From NCBI RefSeq assembly GCF_022655595.1, contig NZ_CP093379.1, forward strand, positions 554,501 through 618,500: 64,000 bases of DNA, written 5' to 3'. Both the position numbers and the translations under genes were made by a program. This DNA comes from Ignatzschineria rhizosphaerae (GTDB taxonomy: Bacteria; Pseudomonadota; Gammaproteobacteria; Cardiobacteriales; Wohlfahrtiimonadaceae). A model generated the notes under the pieces. The model saw only the letters and a list, made by a program, of their open reading frames with translations. It was not told where the DNA came from and ran no database searches. Shown here piece by piece: positions 15,811 to 24,526 of the stretch; position 1 is the stretch's first letter; each line of letters starts with the position of its first letter.

Positions 15811-16710
15811 ATGAAATTTAATGGAATTTATACCCCAGCTGTTACCCCTTACACCAATGAGGGTAAGATTGATGAAATAGTATTTCGTCAGGTCATTGAG
15901 TATTTATTAGATGCTAACGTTCATGGAATTATTATTGGTGGATCAACAGGAGAGTATTTTACGCAAAGTTTAGAAGAGCGCTATTTATTAGGGCGTTTAG
16001 CTAAAGAGGTTATTGGTAATAAAATTCCCTTACTTATGGGGACAGGAGGTACAAGAACAGATGAGGCGATAGCTCAAGCTAAAATGGCTAAAGAGATTAA
16101 AGCTGATGGGATTTTGGTAGGAACACCTCCTTATGCTTTACCGACTCAAGCGGAAAATGCATCGCACGCTCTAGCGATTGATAAAGCTGCTGATTTACCG
16201 ATTATGCTTTATAACTATCCAGGTAGAATGGGTGTAAAGATGGAGAAAGAGTTTTTTGATATCGTTTTAAAAAATTCAAAAAACTTTCAATCTATTAAAG
16301 AGAGCGCAGGTGATACAGCCGATCTTCATCAACTAGCTATTAAATATCCAGAGTTACAGCTTTCTTGTGGTTGGGATGATCAAGCCTTAGAGTTCTTTGC
16401 TTGGGGTGCAACGAGTTGGGTTTGTGCGGGTTCTAACTTTTTGCCTAAAGAGCATATTGCATTATATGAAGCTTGTGTCATCGAGAAAGATTTTGATAAA
16501 GGGCGAAAAATTATGACAGCAATGATGCCACTCATGGACTTTTTAGAGAATGCAGGGAAATTTGTGCAAACGATCAAATACGGTATTTCTTTAGAAGGTC
16601 TTGCAGTGGGTAGTACGCGCGCGCCATTACATGATCTATCAGAGGCTCAGCAGTTAGATTTTAAGAGTATTGTTGATGAGGTTAAAAAAGGAGTGGCAGC
16701 CGCCCTTTAA
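15811..16710 (+). CDS. DapA/NanA-family aldolase or dehydratase
   Basis: The 299-residue TIM-barrel protein has GGSTGEYF (43-50), the Tyr-containing YNYPGRMG (Tyr134) and the Schiff-base lysine in SIKES (Lys163), all hallmarks of class I pyruvate lyases of the DHDPS family. True DapA works in lysine synthesis. Here the gene is the last of a GntR-controlled catabolic cluster, so a catabolic keto-acid aldolase, deaminase or dehydratase (as in hydroxyproline or sugar-acid pathways) is more likely. A good terminator follows. The assignment to a particular pathway is not supported. Confidence 0.8.
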   Translation: MKFNGIYTPAVTPYTNEGKIDEIVFRQVIEYLLDANVHGIIIGGSTGEYFTQSLEERYLLGRLAKEVIGNKIPLLMGTGGTRTDEAIAQAKMAKEIKADGILVGTPPYALPTQAENASHALAIDKAADLPIMLYNYPGRMGVKMEKEFFDIVLKNSKNFQSIKESAGDTADLHQLAIKYPELQLSCGWDDQALEFFAWGATSWVCAGSNFLPKEHIALYEACVIEKDFDKGRKIMTAMMPLMDFLENAGKFVQTIKYGISLEGLAVGSTRAPLHDLSEAQQLDFKSIVDEVKKGVAAAL

Positions 16711-16730
16711 TGATTAGCAATTAGTAGAGA

Positions 16731-16762
16731 AGCCCCTGATTATTAACAATGAAGGGGCTTTT
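16731..16762 (+). terminator. Intrinsic terminator after the GntR cluster
   Basis: AGCCCC (16731-16736) pairs with GGGGCT (16754-16759), followed by TTTT. It separates the plus-strand cluster from the convergent minus-strand gene ending at 16765. Confidence 0.7.
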
Positions 16763-16764
16763 CA

Positions 16765-17241
16765 TTAACGATAGTCATTAAAAGTCCCCACATTAAAGTC
16801 ATAATATTGTTCAAGAATTTGAATAGTTGCGGGCTTGCCTTCAATAGTTACGGCATGGGGTTTTAAGGCTGCGCCGTAGTGATCTAATGTTTCTAGGTAA
16901 TCTTGAAGTGAATCTTTTTCTTTGGTGAAGAAGAGTAGGAGGTTATGCTCGCTTTGGATACTTTTCTCGGTATTTGCCACTTCATCAGGATAAGCGATGA
17001 TGGCGATTTGGTAAGGCTTTGTAAGTCTTTTCTCGCCTTCAATGATTTCTGAAAGGGTAATAATATTCCCTTCACAAGCGGCTTTGTGCTGTTGGTGGAG
17101 TTTTGTAAATTGCTCGTTAATCTCAGTGGTGATGCACTTTGTAAGCGCTTTTGTACTGAACGGACATTGCCCGATATTCTCTTTAAACACTATATTACTA
17201 AAGAGATGGGATAACATCGGTTGGAATGAGGTATTAAGCAT
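16765..17241 (-). CDS. Hypothetical protein
   Basis: I take ATG at 17239-17241 (158 aa); a TTG ten codons upstream extends the frame but neither start has a clear ribosome site. No signal peptide or known domain is seen. The product is mixed helical/strand with a polar N-terminal half and a C-terminal part reading HAVTIEGKPATIQILEQYYDFN. It is convergent with the catabolic cluster and divergent from the yddG leader. Base composition matches the chromosome. Confidence 0.45.
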   Translation of the reverse strand: MLNTSFQPMLSHLFSNIVFKENIGQCPFSTKALTKCITTEINEQFTKLHQQHKAACEGNIITLSEIIEGEKRLTKPYQIAIIAYPDEVANTEKSIQSEHNLLLFFTKEKDSLQDYLETLDHYGAALKPHAVTIEGKPATIQILEQYYDFNVGTFNDYR

Positions 17242-17365
17242 CGTTTTATCTGTTTTGAAGGGATAGAACAAATAGCATAACAGAGGCAGGAATAAGATGG
17301 GAAGCCTATCGGCGTTGTGCTCAAGGATTCTTGGGCTTTTTGCTTATTATATTCTTTTAAATATT

Positions 17366-17396
17366 TTGTAAAAAAATCTCAATTTAGGAGTATGAT
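17366..17396 (+). promoter_or_regulatory. Putative promoter for yddG leader
   Basis: TTGTAA (17366-17371) and TATGAT (17391-17396) are 19 bases apart, a slightly long spacer. Initiation would fall at about 17403, exactly where a paired leader structure begins. Confidence 0.35.
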
Positions 17397-17403
17397 AGCG
17401 AGG

Positions 17404-17475
17404 TTCAAAAGGAAGTTACGGCGACTCTTTCTGGGGAAGTCTTTGAATTATCAACTGTTACTGTTTTTTAGAGTC
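17404..17475 (+). promoter_or_regulatory. Candidate structured leader / switch upstream of yddG
   Basis: TTCAAA (17404-17409) pairs with TTTGAA (17442-17447), enclosing a 13-base asymmetric bulge and a GACT/AGTC helix (17423-17426 with 17438-17441). The same 5' arm, GACTCT (17423-17428), can instead pair with AGAGTC (17470-17475). Two mutually exclusive folds in a 127-base leader suggest riboswitch-like or attenuator control. No known class is recognised. Confidence 0.35.
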
Positions 17476-17529
17476 ATCTTGTTGTTGTGAAGCGATAACG
17501 GGGTGGCTTTTTGTGTTGGGATAAATTCT

Positions 17530-18432
17530 ATGGATAGAAATAGAGCGACATTAATCGGATTATCGGCGATTGTGTTGTGGAGCTCGATGGTTGGGCTGAT
17601 TAAAGTTGTGAGTGTTTATTTTGGGGCGATTGGTGGTGCGGCATTAATCTATACGTTTTCTACGGTGTTACTGCTTTTAACGGTGGGGATGACGAAGCTT
17701 AAGGGATTTCCGAAGCGCTATTTGATTTATGGCAGTCTGCTCTTTATTAGTTATGAGCTCTGTTTATCACTCTCTATTGGTCTTTCAAAATCGCCTCGGC
17801 AAGCGATAGAAGCGGGAATGCTAAACTATTTGTGGCCAACTTTTACGATTGTGGCAAGTGTGCTTTTTAATAAACAGCGCGCTTCTTGGGTGATGATTCC
17901 CGGCGTGATGATCTCGATTGTGGGAATTATCTGGGTTTTAGGGGGAGAAGAGGGTTTTAACCCTGCATTAATGTTAGCAAATTTTAAAGAAAATCCTTTC
18001 AGTTATCTCTTAGCATTTACGGGGGCTGTGATTTGGGCGGCTTATTGTGTGGTGACGGCACGTTTAGCACAAGGGCATAATGCGGTGACGATCTTCTTTA
18101 TCTTTGTCAGTATTACGTTATGGACGCAATATTTTATTCTTTATGGCTTAGATTTTTCCCGTTTGGAGTTTAGTTGGCAATCTATTACCGCACTCTTTTT
18201 TACTTGTTTTGCATTAGGCATTGGTTATGCAGCTTGGAATACCGGAATTTTACATGGTAGCGTGATTACGCTTGCCACGGCTTCTTATTTTACGCCAATT
18301 TTATCAACGCTTTTCTCATCTGTAGTGTTAGGAGAAGTACTCTCCTTTAGTTTCTGGCAAGGGGTTGGGTTAGTTTGTATTGGTTCAATTTGCTGCTTTT
18401 TTGCCACAAAGAAATACCGTTATGGCGGTTAA
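17530..18432 (+). CDS. yddG: EamA-family amino-acid exporter, YddG-like
   Basis: The start at ATG 17530 (300 aa) aligns with the YddG N-terminus (RNRATLIGLSAIVLWSSMVGLIK); a GTG nine codons earlier is in frame but has no family support. The protein has about ten hydrophobic segments in two EamA halves. E. coli YddG (293 aa) exports aromatic and other amino acids across the inner membrane. The whole-length resemblance, including GGAALIYTFSTVLLLLTVG and the SPRQAIEAGMLNYLWPT loop, supports the assignment. It is a single-gene unit behind a structured leader. Confidence 0.85.
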   Translation: MDRNRATLIGLSAIVLWSSMVGLIKVVSVYFGAIGGAALIYTFSTVLLLLTVGMTKLKGFPKRYLIYGSLLFISYELCLSLSIGLSKSPRQAIEAGMLNYLWPTFTIVASVLFNKQRASWVMIPGVMISIVGIIWVLGGEEGFNPALMLANFKENPFSYLLAFTGAVIWAAYCVVTARLAQGHNAVTIFFIFVSITLWTQYFILYGLDFSRLEFSWQSITALFFTCFALGIGYAAWNTGILHGSVITLATASYFTPILSTLFSSVVLGEVLSFSFWQGVGLVCIGSICCFFATKKYRYGG

Positions 18433-18470
18433 AAGAGAGATAGCTGAAATAGTTCTTTAATGTTTATCTA

Positions 18471-19286
18471 TTAATGATGGATAGGCTCTACTTTAATCAT
18501 AATACGAGTGACGTAGTTGTCTAAGCCATGAACGCTCGTTTCATCTAATAAGTACTCCTCAAAGCTATCACCGGTAATTTGATAGTTTTGCGTGAGTAGA
18601 TAGGTTTTGATTTTATGATATGCCTTGTGAATATGAATATAGCTCCCTTCATGGTAACCAATGACATATTCTCCGGCATCTAGAAGATGTGTTTGTGCCT
18701 GAGTTTCGGTATCAATTTGTAGATAAAAGTGGGAGAAGTAATCATAATTATTTGCAAGTACCGCATCTTTAGGTAGAAGCACGCCGATGGGGTGCCCGCT
18801 ATCAACTCCGCTCTCTTTGTTTTCATTAATAAATTGCATAAGGAGTTTTGCCACAGGTTTTTCTGAATATTGCGCAATAAAATCACTAAGAATGTAACGT
18901 TTACTTTCACATTGCTCAATGGTGATAGCGGTAAAATCTAAGGTGATCGCCTTTTTAAGATATTCACGTTTATTACGAATCGAGCGTTTAATCTGCTTCA
19001 TCTTACGGATCTTTTCCTCCATTACACGCTCTTTTTCTGCAAGAAGAGCGATCGTCTCTTCGGGAGATCTTATTTCGAGAAATTGCTTAATATCAGCAAG
19101 GGACATATCAATCTCTTTGAGCATTTCAATGACGGTAAAGACTTCCACCTGCTGCAAAGAGTAGTAGCGATAGCCATTATCCTGTTTGTAATCAGGTTTT
19201 AGTAGGCCAATCTCATCATAATGAAATAAGGTCTGCTTTTTAACGCCGCAAATTTCGGCAAATTCACCGGTACTAAAGAGTTTCAT
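18471..19286 (-). CDS. MerR-family multidrug-type regulator with effector-binding domain
   Basis: Residues 3-75 form a MerR winged helix (FSTGEFAEICGVKKQTLFHYDEIGLLKP, then NGYRYYSLQQVEVF). A long dimerisation helix (about 80-115) and a GyrI/BmrR-like effector-binding domain with DAGEYVIGYHEGSYIHIHKAY follow. Such proteins bind hydrophobic drugs and activate efflux genes. It is divergent from a MATE transporter across a promoter with a 19-base spacer and a dyad, the classic MerR arrangement, so the MATE gene is the probable target. Confidence 0.85.
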   Translation of the reverse strand: MKLFSTGEFAEICGVKKQTLFHYDEIGLLKPDYKQDNGYRYYSLQQVEVFTVIEMLKEIDMSLADIKQFLEIRSPEETIALLAEKERVMEEKIRKMKQIKRSIRNKREYLKKAITLDFTAITIEQCESKRYILSDFIAQYSEKPVAKLLMQFINENKESGVDSGHPIGVLLPKDAVLANNYDYFSHFYLQIDTETQAQTHLLDAGEYVIGYHEGSYIHIHKAYHKIKTYLLTQNYQITGDSFEEYLLDETSVHGLDNYVTRIMIKVEPIHH

Positions 19287-19322
19287 AAGGATCCTTTAAA
19301 GGCGCATTTTTAAGAGGAAAAC

Positions 19323-19353
19323 TTGACTATCTGGTTACCGGATACTTTATCAT
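19323..19353 (+). promoter_or_regulatory. MerR-type promoter of the MATE gene
   Basis: TTGACT (19323-19328) and TATCAT (19348-19353) are separated by 19 bases, longer than optimal as in MerR-activated promoters. TATCTGGTTACCGGATA (19328-19344) is a 17-base dyad with one mismatched pair lying in the spacer. This geometry predicts activation by the divergent MerR protein. Confidence 0.7.
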
Positions 19354-19392
19354 ATTTTTCCTTTGAAATGAGATCTTAAAGAGAACGAGAAA

Positions 19393-20742
19393 ATGACAGA
19401 AAATCACTCTATAATTCAAACAATGGCGCCAAGGGCTCTCTTTATGAGATACCTGATTCCCTCGCTATTTGGAATGTTATTAATGTCGGTGAACATTCTG
19501 GTAGATGGCCTATTTGTCAGCCACGGTTTAGGCGAGCAAGGCTTGGCTGCGGTTAATATTTCGGTACCGATCTATTCAATTATCTTTTCAATCTCTTTAT
19601 GGATTGGGATGGGCGGTGCGACGCTTTATTCCATTGCTTTAGGGGAAGGAGATGTTGTAAAGGCAAAAGCCATCTTTACGCAATCACTTCTCTTAACGGT
19701 GATTGTTGCCGGTACGATTTTAGGCATCGGGCTTATCTTTGAGCGAGAAGTTGCCTATCTTTTTGGGGCAAATGATACGATTATTGAGCTTGTATTAGAC
19801 TACCTGCATGTCCTTTTACTTTTTGGGGTTGTCTTTGTGATTGAGAATATCTTGAGTATTTTTATTCGTAATGATGGTAATCCTAATTTAGCGATGGCAG
19901 GTTTGATCGTCACCGCGATTGCGAATATGATTTTAAATTATCTCTTTATTTTCGTCTTTGAATTTGGGATGAAAGGCGTTGCATATGCGATCGTGATTGC
20001 TGGTTTGATTGGCATTGGCGTATTATCAACGCATTTTTTTAATCCTCAACGAAACTTAGGAATCGCCTTAACTTTTTTTAAGGAGCTTCAATTAAGCGCT
20101 ATTTTAATCATCGGTTTTCCAAGTTTTCTAGTGGAAGGTGCCGCAGCACTTGTGGTGATTCTCTTTAATATTACCTTTAACCGTTTTATGGGGGATTCAG
20201 GATTAGCGGCTTATGCGGTGATTAACTATCTACATACGGTTTTCCTAATGCTTTTTATCGGCGTAGGCGCAGCACTGCAGCCAATTACTAGTTATCTTTA
20301 TGGGGCGATGCAGTATGAGCGAATGGGAGTTTTCTTAAAGTTAGCGATAATGACAGCGACTATTTTAGGGATCTTATTAATGCTTTTAGGATTCTTTGGC
20401 AATACCTTTATTGTGCAGCTCTTTGGTATTACAGATCCTGTAATTGCTGATTATGCCGAGCTTGGGATTCATTACTTCTTTATAGGTTATCTCTTTTTAG
20501 GGATTAATATGGTGCTATTAGAGTTTTATCAGTCGATCGGGCGAGCACGTTATGCGACGATGATTGTGATATTAAGGGTCGTGATCTTCTTTGTGCCATT
20601 ATTGATGATTGTGCCGGCATTTTTTGGTAAAAATAGCATCTGGTTAATCTTCCCATTATCTGAAGCATTGGCGTTAATTGTTGTACTACTTGCTATTAAA
20701 TTGAGATGGATTCGCTTAATGCCAAGAGCGAGAGTGTTATAA
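19393..20742 (+). CDS. MATE-family multidrug efflux transporter
   Basis: The 449-residue protein has about 12 hydrophobic segments in two homologous halves, with the MATE signatures PSLFGMLLMSVNILVDGLFVSHGLGEQGLAAVN near the N-terminus and FPSFLVEGAAALVVILFNITFNRFMG at the start of the second half. MATE proteins exchange Na+ or H+ for cationic drugs at the inner membrane. The divergent MerR gene and the 19-base-spacer promoter point to drug-induced expression. It resembles the MepA-like branch, but the substrate is unknown. Confidence 0.85.
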   Translation: MTENHSIIQTMAPRALFMRYLIPSLFGMLLMSVNILVDGLFVSHGLGEQGLAAVNISVPIYSIIFSISLWIGMGGATLYSIALGEGDVVKAKAIFTQSLLLTVIVAGTILGIGLIFEREVAYLFGANDTIIELVLDYLHVLLLFGVVFVIENILSIFIRNDGNPNLAMAGLIVTAIANMILNYLFIFVFEFGMKGVAYAIVIAGLIGIGVLSTHFFNPQRNLGIALTFFKELQLSAILIIGFPSFLVEGAAALVVILFNITFNRFMGDSGLAAYAVINYLHTVFLMLFIGVGAALQPITSYLYGAMQYERMGVFLKLAIMTATILGILLMLLGFFGNTFIVQLFGITDPVIADYAELGIHYFFIGYLFLGINMVLLEFYQSIGRARYATMIVILRVVIFFVPLLMIVPAFFGKNSIWLIFPLSEALALIVVLLAIKLRWIRLMPRARVL

Positions 20743-20993
20743 GGTTTTAACACAGTTAATTTGGTGTAGTGAAAGGCGATCATGATTTTAGCTTCCTTGG
20801 ATTTAGGGGATATAATCATGCGGGAAATTAAAAGCTTGATTTAAATTATTAGAAGTCATTTATTGAGAGAGGAAATCAAGATCTTATCGTATGATGGGAG
20901 TTGATTTTTTTTTAAATTCCCAAGGGATCAATAAGGCTTGGGGCTCCTTTTCTAGCGAGTGATTTTGCTGGCTAATATTTTAGGAAATAATGC

Positions 20994-21635
20994 ATGAATA
21001 GATGGCTTAGTAGTATGATTTTACTACTGATGATGGCGCTTAATATTTCGGCGAATGAGTATATTTGCCAAGATCATGATAGTGATGGTGAAATGGAAGT
21101 CTTGATACCATTTCCGGCTAATTTACCGGTTGCTAATGCAAACTTTAGTTGCCGCGGGAAAGATGATAAGAGTCAGATTATCTACCGCAATGATACAAAA
21201 GGGGATTTTGTAGAGACGGTAGAGGATTTTCAGTTTGTGAATGTTTTAGCGCTAGAGCTCAGTAAATCTATTGATGATGCGCTTACTGGAGATTTTTTAG
21301 ATGTTCATTATATTGCTAATGAACCTTTTGTTTTACCTAAACTGATAGATGAGACGCCTTTTATCTTTGTGGTAGAAACAAAATATGATAGTTACGGGGA
21401 AGCATCAATTACGGTACTTCATCCGACAATTCCAAGGGTAGAGCTTTTCTGTATTGATCAAACGATTAACTATAATTTTGATGAAAAAATTGCTTATCGC
21501 CATCCTTACAGGGAATCCTTTGTAAGGGAGATTCTACTTTCAGCATCTTGCCAAAAAGCGATTGAAGCCTTTAATATTCCTTTAAAACCACAAGATATTG
21601 CGCGTTTAGTGCCGGCAACGGGCTCTTTGAATTGA
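20994..21635 (+). CDS. Secreted hypothetical protein
   Basis: The 213-residue product begins with a typical signal peptide (NRWLSSMILLLMMALNISA, cleavage probably before NEYICQ). The mature part has five cysteines, a strand-rich body and no recognised domain. It stands alone between the MATE gene and the MerR-GNAT pair. A periplasmic location is likely. I cannot assign a function. Confidence 0.55.
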   Translation: MNRWLSSMILLLMMALNISANEYICQDHDSDGEMEVLIPFPANLPVANANFSCRGKDDKSQIIYRNDTKGDFVETVEDFQFVNVLALELSKSIDDALTGDFLDVHYIANEPFVLPKLIDETPFIFVVETKYDSYGEASITVLHPTIPRVELFCIDQTINYNFDEKIAYRHPYRESFVREILLSASCQKAIEAFNIPLKPQDIARLVPATGSLN

Positions 21636-21672
21636 GTAATGATCGGGGAGGAAGATTATAAGTACTATTTTC

Positions 21673-21700
21673 TTGACTCTCACCTTACGTGAGGCATTAT
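21673..21700 (+). promoter_or_regulatory. MerR-type promoter/operator of the merR-GNAT pair
   Basis: TTGACT (21673-21678) is followed by the dyad CTCACCTTACGTGAG (21679-21693) and CATTAT (21695-21700). The CCTTACGT core is usual for MerR operators. It lies 32 bases before the merR start, implying autoregulation. The exact -10 is ambiguous, since TTATCC and TATCCT give longer spacers. Confidence 0.6.
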
Positions 21701-21731
21701 CCTTCTCCCTAGATTATTGAGGTGTTGTGAA

Positions 21732-22166
21732 ATGTATTGGAAAGTCGGTGAGCTTGCAAAGCTTGCGAATATCAGTGTGCGAACACTGCATCACTATGAG
21801 GATATTGGGCTGTTAATACCTATTGAGCGAACGGCTTCTGGCTATCGACTATATGATGAAAACAATGTGTTAAAACTGATGCAGATTCTTTGTTTAAGTC
21901 GAGTCGGAATACCTTTGCAGGAAGTTGATATTGCGTTAAAAGCATACCCTGAAGGGATTTTAAATATATTAAAACAGCAGTTAAGAGTGTTATCTACAGA
22001 GATTTATGCACTACAACAACTTGAATCTCAATTAGCGAGTATCGTTGAGAAGATCCTCAGTAATCAGATGCCAACTTGGCAAGATTGGAAAATGAATCAA
22101 GAGCTGATCGCCATTTATGATGAGTTCTTTGTAAAAAGAGTGAGAAACAATGAAGATTCAAATTGA
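21732..22166 (+). CDS. MerR-family regulator (TipA-like, short)
   Basis: The start at ATG 21732 (144 aa) follows GAGGTG; an upstream TTG adds five residues only. The N-terminal winged helix is canonical (YWKVGELAKLANISVRTLHHYEDIGLLIP, then GYRLYDENNVLKLMQI), followed by a coiled dimerisation helix. There is no effector-binding domain of the BmrR type, so it may sense its signal through an unknown site. It overlaps the acetyltransferase gene by 17 bases, and the two probably work together. Confidence 0.8.
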   Translation: MYWKVGELAKLANISVRTLHHYEDIGLLIPIERTASGYRLYDENNVLKLMQILCLSRVGIPLQEVDIALKAYPEGILNILKQQLRVLSTEIYALQQLESQLASIVEKILSNQMPTWQDWKMNQELIAIYDEFFVKRVRNNEDSN

Positions 22167-22602
22167 GAAAGTAAGTAGTGTGGATTATCCAAGATTACAA
22201 CAAATCTGGGAGAGTGCCGTTTTAGCAACCCATGATTTTTTACAAGAAGATGATTTTACAGAAATTCAAAAACAATTAATTCCGGCATATTTTCCGCAAG
22301 TAACATTATATAAAGCAGTTTTTACTAAAGGGAGGGAGATTTCCGGATTTTTAGGTGTATTAGAAAATCGCATCGAGATGTTGTTTATTGATGATCCATT
22401 TCGGGGGCAAGGAATTGGTAAAGCATTATTACGATTTGGAATAGATCAGTTAAGGATTAACGAGTTAGATGTGAATGAACAAAATGGGCAAGCATTAGCA
22501 TTTTATCAGCATCAGGGCTTTGAAGTTATCAAACGTAGTGAGCTAGATGGCTCCGGTAAGCCTTATCCCACGTTGACACTGAAGTTAAGGGCTTCTTGTT
22601 AG
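22150..22602 (+). CDS. GNAT-family N-acetyltransferase
   Basis: The 150-residue product has the GNAT acetyl-CoA loop as RGQGIGKALLRFGID and the C-terminal FYQHQGFEVIKRSELDGSGKPYPTLTL typical of YjaB-like enzymes. It starts inside the merR gene, indicating coupled translation. The substrate is unknown; pairing with a MerR regulator suggests inactivation of a toxic amine or drug. Its stop lies in a hairpin shared with the convergent gene. Confidence 0.8.
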   Translation: MKIQIEKVSSVDYPRLQQIWESAVLATHDFLQEDDFTEIQKQLIPAYFPQVTLYKAVFTKGREISGFLGVLENRIEMLFIDDPFRGQGIGKALLRFGIDQLRINELDVNEQNGQALAFYQHQGFEVIKRSELDGSGKPYPTLTLKLRASC

Positions 22603-22609
22603 CCCTTAA
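22585..22609. terminator. Hairpin between convergent genes
   Basis: TTAAGGGCT (22585-22593) and AGCCCTTAA (22601-22609) form a 9-bp stem spanning the stop codon of the acetyltransferase gene and ending one base before the convergent gene. U-tracts are short, so termination may be partial. Confidence 0.45.
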
Positions 22610-24526
22610 TTATTGCGGAATAATAAAAGCTCGTTGCAAAGTCTCTATCTCTCTCTCAATACTATGAAATCCAGGAATTTCCGGGATTGGTTTTAGTTCT
22701 TCAATTTCAGAGAATTTAGCGGAGTTTGCTAATGTTTCAAAAAGATAGAGAAGCGATGCTAATTCGTTTTCAGGAAGTTCTGGTCTATTGGAGGTTTCTG
22801 CTGCGCGTTCTAATAGGAAAGCGAGCTTTTCAATAGAGTAGATAATCGGCCAATAATATTCGATAAGTTCACGTTCCTTCGGAATTTCGCCAATTGCCGC
22901 ATCATAAAGCGCTGTGAGATTGGCAAGGTTGGTGCGCATTTTTACTAAGCGAGCTTCAATCTGGCTTTGGGTGCTTTGGCGCTCCTTAGAGAAGAGTAGC
23001 AAAATCATTTGTGATTGGTTTCGTAAGGTTCGCATTAAAATTCTGGGGATCCTCACAGAGGCTGAACGTTTTCCCATTAAAATCACGCCGAAAAGTCCAA
23101 TGGCACTTCCAATAACTACATCAATGATTCTCGCTGTTGAGAAGTGAAAGAAGGAGAATTCACCGCTGGTAATCGTTTCTGCTAGTAAGAGTGCGTTGGG
23201 TGTAATAAAAATCACAGCCAATCCGTAATTTTTGACGATAAAGAGTTCAATGGTTGCTGTAAAAAAGAGAATGAAAAGTGCGATAGGATAGCCAGAAGGC
23301 TTAAAGTATAAAATGCAGCTAGCAATAATAATCCCGATAACTGTGCCGATAGAGCGTTGTAAGGCTCTATGGAAAGTGGCAATCATCGATGCGCCGGACA
23401 TCACGGCAACGCAGGAAAGGGGAATCCAATAAGATCTAGTAAAATCAAAGCTATAAGCAACCAATGCTGCAAGCGTCGTAATGACGCCAAAGCGAAGCGC
23501 GGTAAGGAATACTAACGAGTTTCGGTCAAAGGCATTACTTAAAATATCTTGAATACTGTAGCGTTTCTCAAGCGTGATGGGCTTAAGATCTGTAATATTA
23601 TCCGTGAGTGCGATGCGCATTTTATCAAGATGCTTTTTGAGATTATGATCAGGAAGTGTCGGAACTTCTAACGTTTCATGCAGCTTATCTAAATGTTTTA
23701 AATTTTTAGAAAGAGCTTTTTCAATAGTTTTTAAAAATGCGGAGACTTTGGGGATTGGAGCGCTGTTGTCATCAGCATATTGGTTCATGAGATAGAGAAA
23801 ATACTCATTACCTTCAAGTGCAAGATGTAGTAATCGGGTATAAGTTTCAGAAGGAGACCATGGTAATTCTCCGGCAATAAGTGTTTCTTCGGCTTCTTTA
23901 AATGCGCCCATGGTGCGATATTTTTCTTGAGAGAATTGTGATGTGCCAATGCTCTCTGTAAGTTTAATGAGTTGTTGGTAGGCACGTTTTACGGCAAGGA
24001 TTTCAGGGCGATGGGGATTGATTAAAAAACCGCTCATCGCAATTAGCCAAGAAGTAAAAGCGCCAATAGCGATTAATCCTGAGCGCATCAAACTCCCCGC
24101 AATATCTGTTGTCGGCATATCTGCGGTAATAGCAAAGATAAGGACAAAGAAGATTGAAGATGGGCCGATAAATTTTAGTGCATTAAAGATAAAGAGCATG
24201 CCGGCAGAGATCAAACCCATGACAATCGCAACAGCTAATGGGAAAGGTGCTAGTAGCGAGCCGAGAAGTGAAGCGATGACGATAGAGATCGCAACAAAGA
24301 AGAGCCGTTTAGAGAGGTGAGCGTAGGGTAATCTAAAAGCATAGAGATAGGTAAATCCACCAAGACCGGCAATAAGCCCATATTGTAATTGGTCGAGCCA
24401 GATTCCGATAAAGATAGGTAGCGCCATAGAGATTCCAGCCCCAATTGCGCGCTCCCACGGAAACGCACGATTATTGACAGAAATGGCCTCTTTGAGAATA
24501 TCCCAAACCTTCTCTTTAACGTTCAT
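22610..24526 (-). CDS. FUSC-family inner-membrane protein (YccS-like)
   Basis: The 638-residue protein has two blocks of hydrophobic segments (about residues 25-170 and 345-485), each followed by a cytoplasmic helical region, the layout of FUSC/YccS/AaeB proteins. The second block contains FTRSYWIPLSCVAVMSGASMIATFHRALQRSIGTVIGIIIAS, the diagnostic FUSC motif. Relatives are linked with aromatic acid or fusaric acid efflux, though most are uncharacterised. It is divergent from the nitrilase-family gene, with a 253-base gap. Confidence 0.8.
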   Translation of the reverse strand: MNVKEKVWDILKEAISVNNRAFPWERAIGAGISMALPIFIGIWLDQLQYGLIAGLGGFTYLYAFRLPYAHLSKRLFFVAISIVIASLLGSLLAPFPLAVAIVMGLISAGMLFIFNALKFIGPSSIFFVLIFAITADMPTTDIAGSLMRSGLIAIGAFTSWLIAMSGFLINPHRPEILAVKRAYQQLIKLTESIGTSQFSQEKYRTMGAFKEAEETLIAGELPWSPSETYTRLLHLALEGNEYFLYLMNQYADDNSAPIPKVSAFLKTIEKALSKNLKHLDKLHETLEVPTLPDHNLKKHLDKMRIALTDNITDLKPITLEKRYSIQDILSNAFDRNSLVFLTALRFGVITTLAALVAYSFDFTRSYWIPLSCVAVMSGASMIATFHRALQRSIGTVIGIIIASCILYFKPSGYPIALFILFFTATIELFIVKNYGLAVIFITPNALLLAETITSGEFSFFHFSTARIIDVVIGSAIGLFGVILMGKRSASVRIPRILMRTLRNQSQMILLLFSKERQSTQSQIEARLVKMRTNLANLTALYDAAIGEIPKERELIEYYWPIIYSIEKLAFLLERAAETSNRPELPENELASLLYLFETLANSAKFSEIEELKPIPEIPGFHSIEREIETLQRAFIIPQ

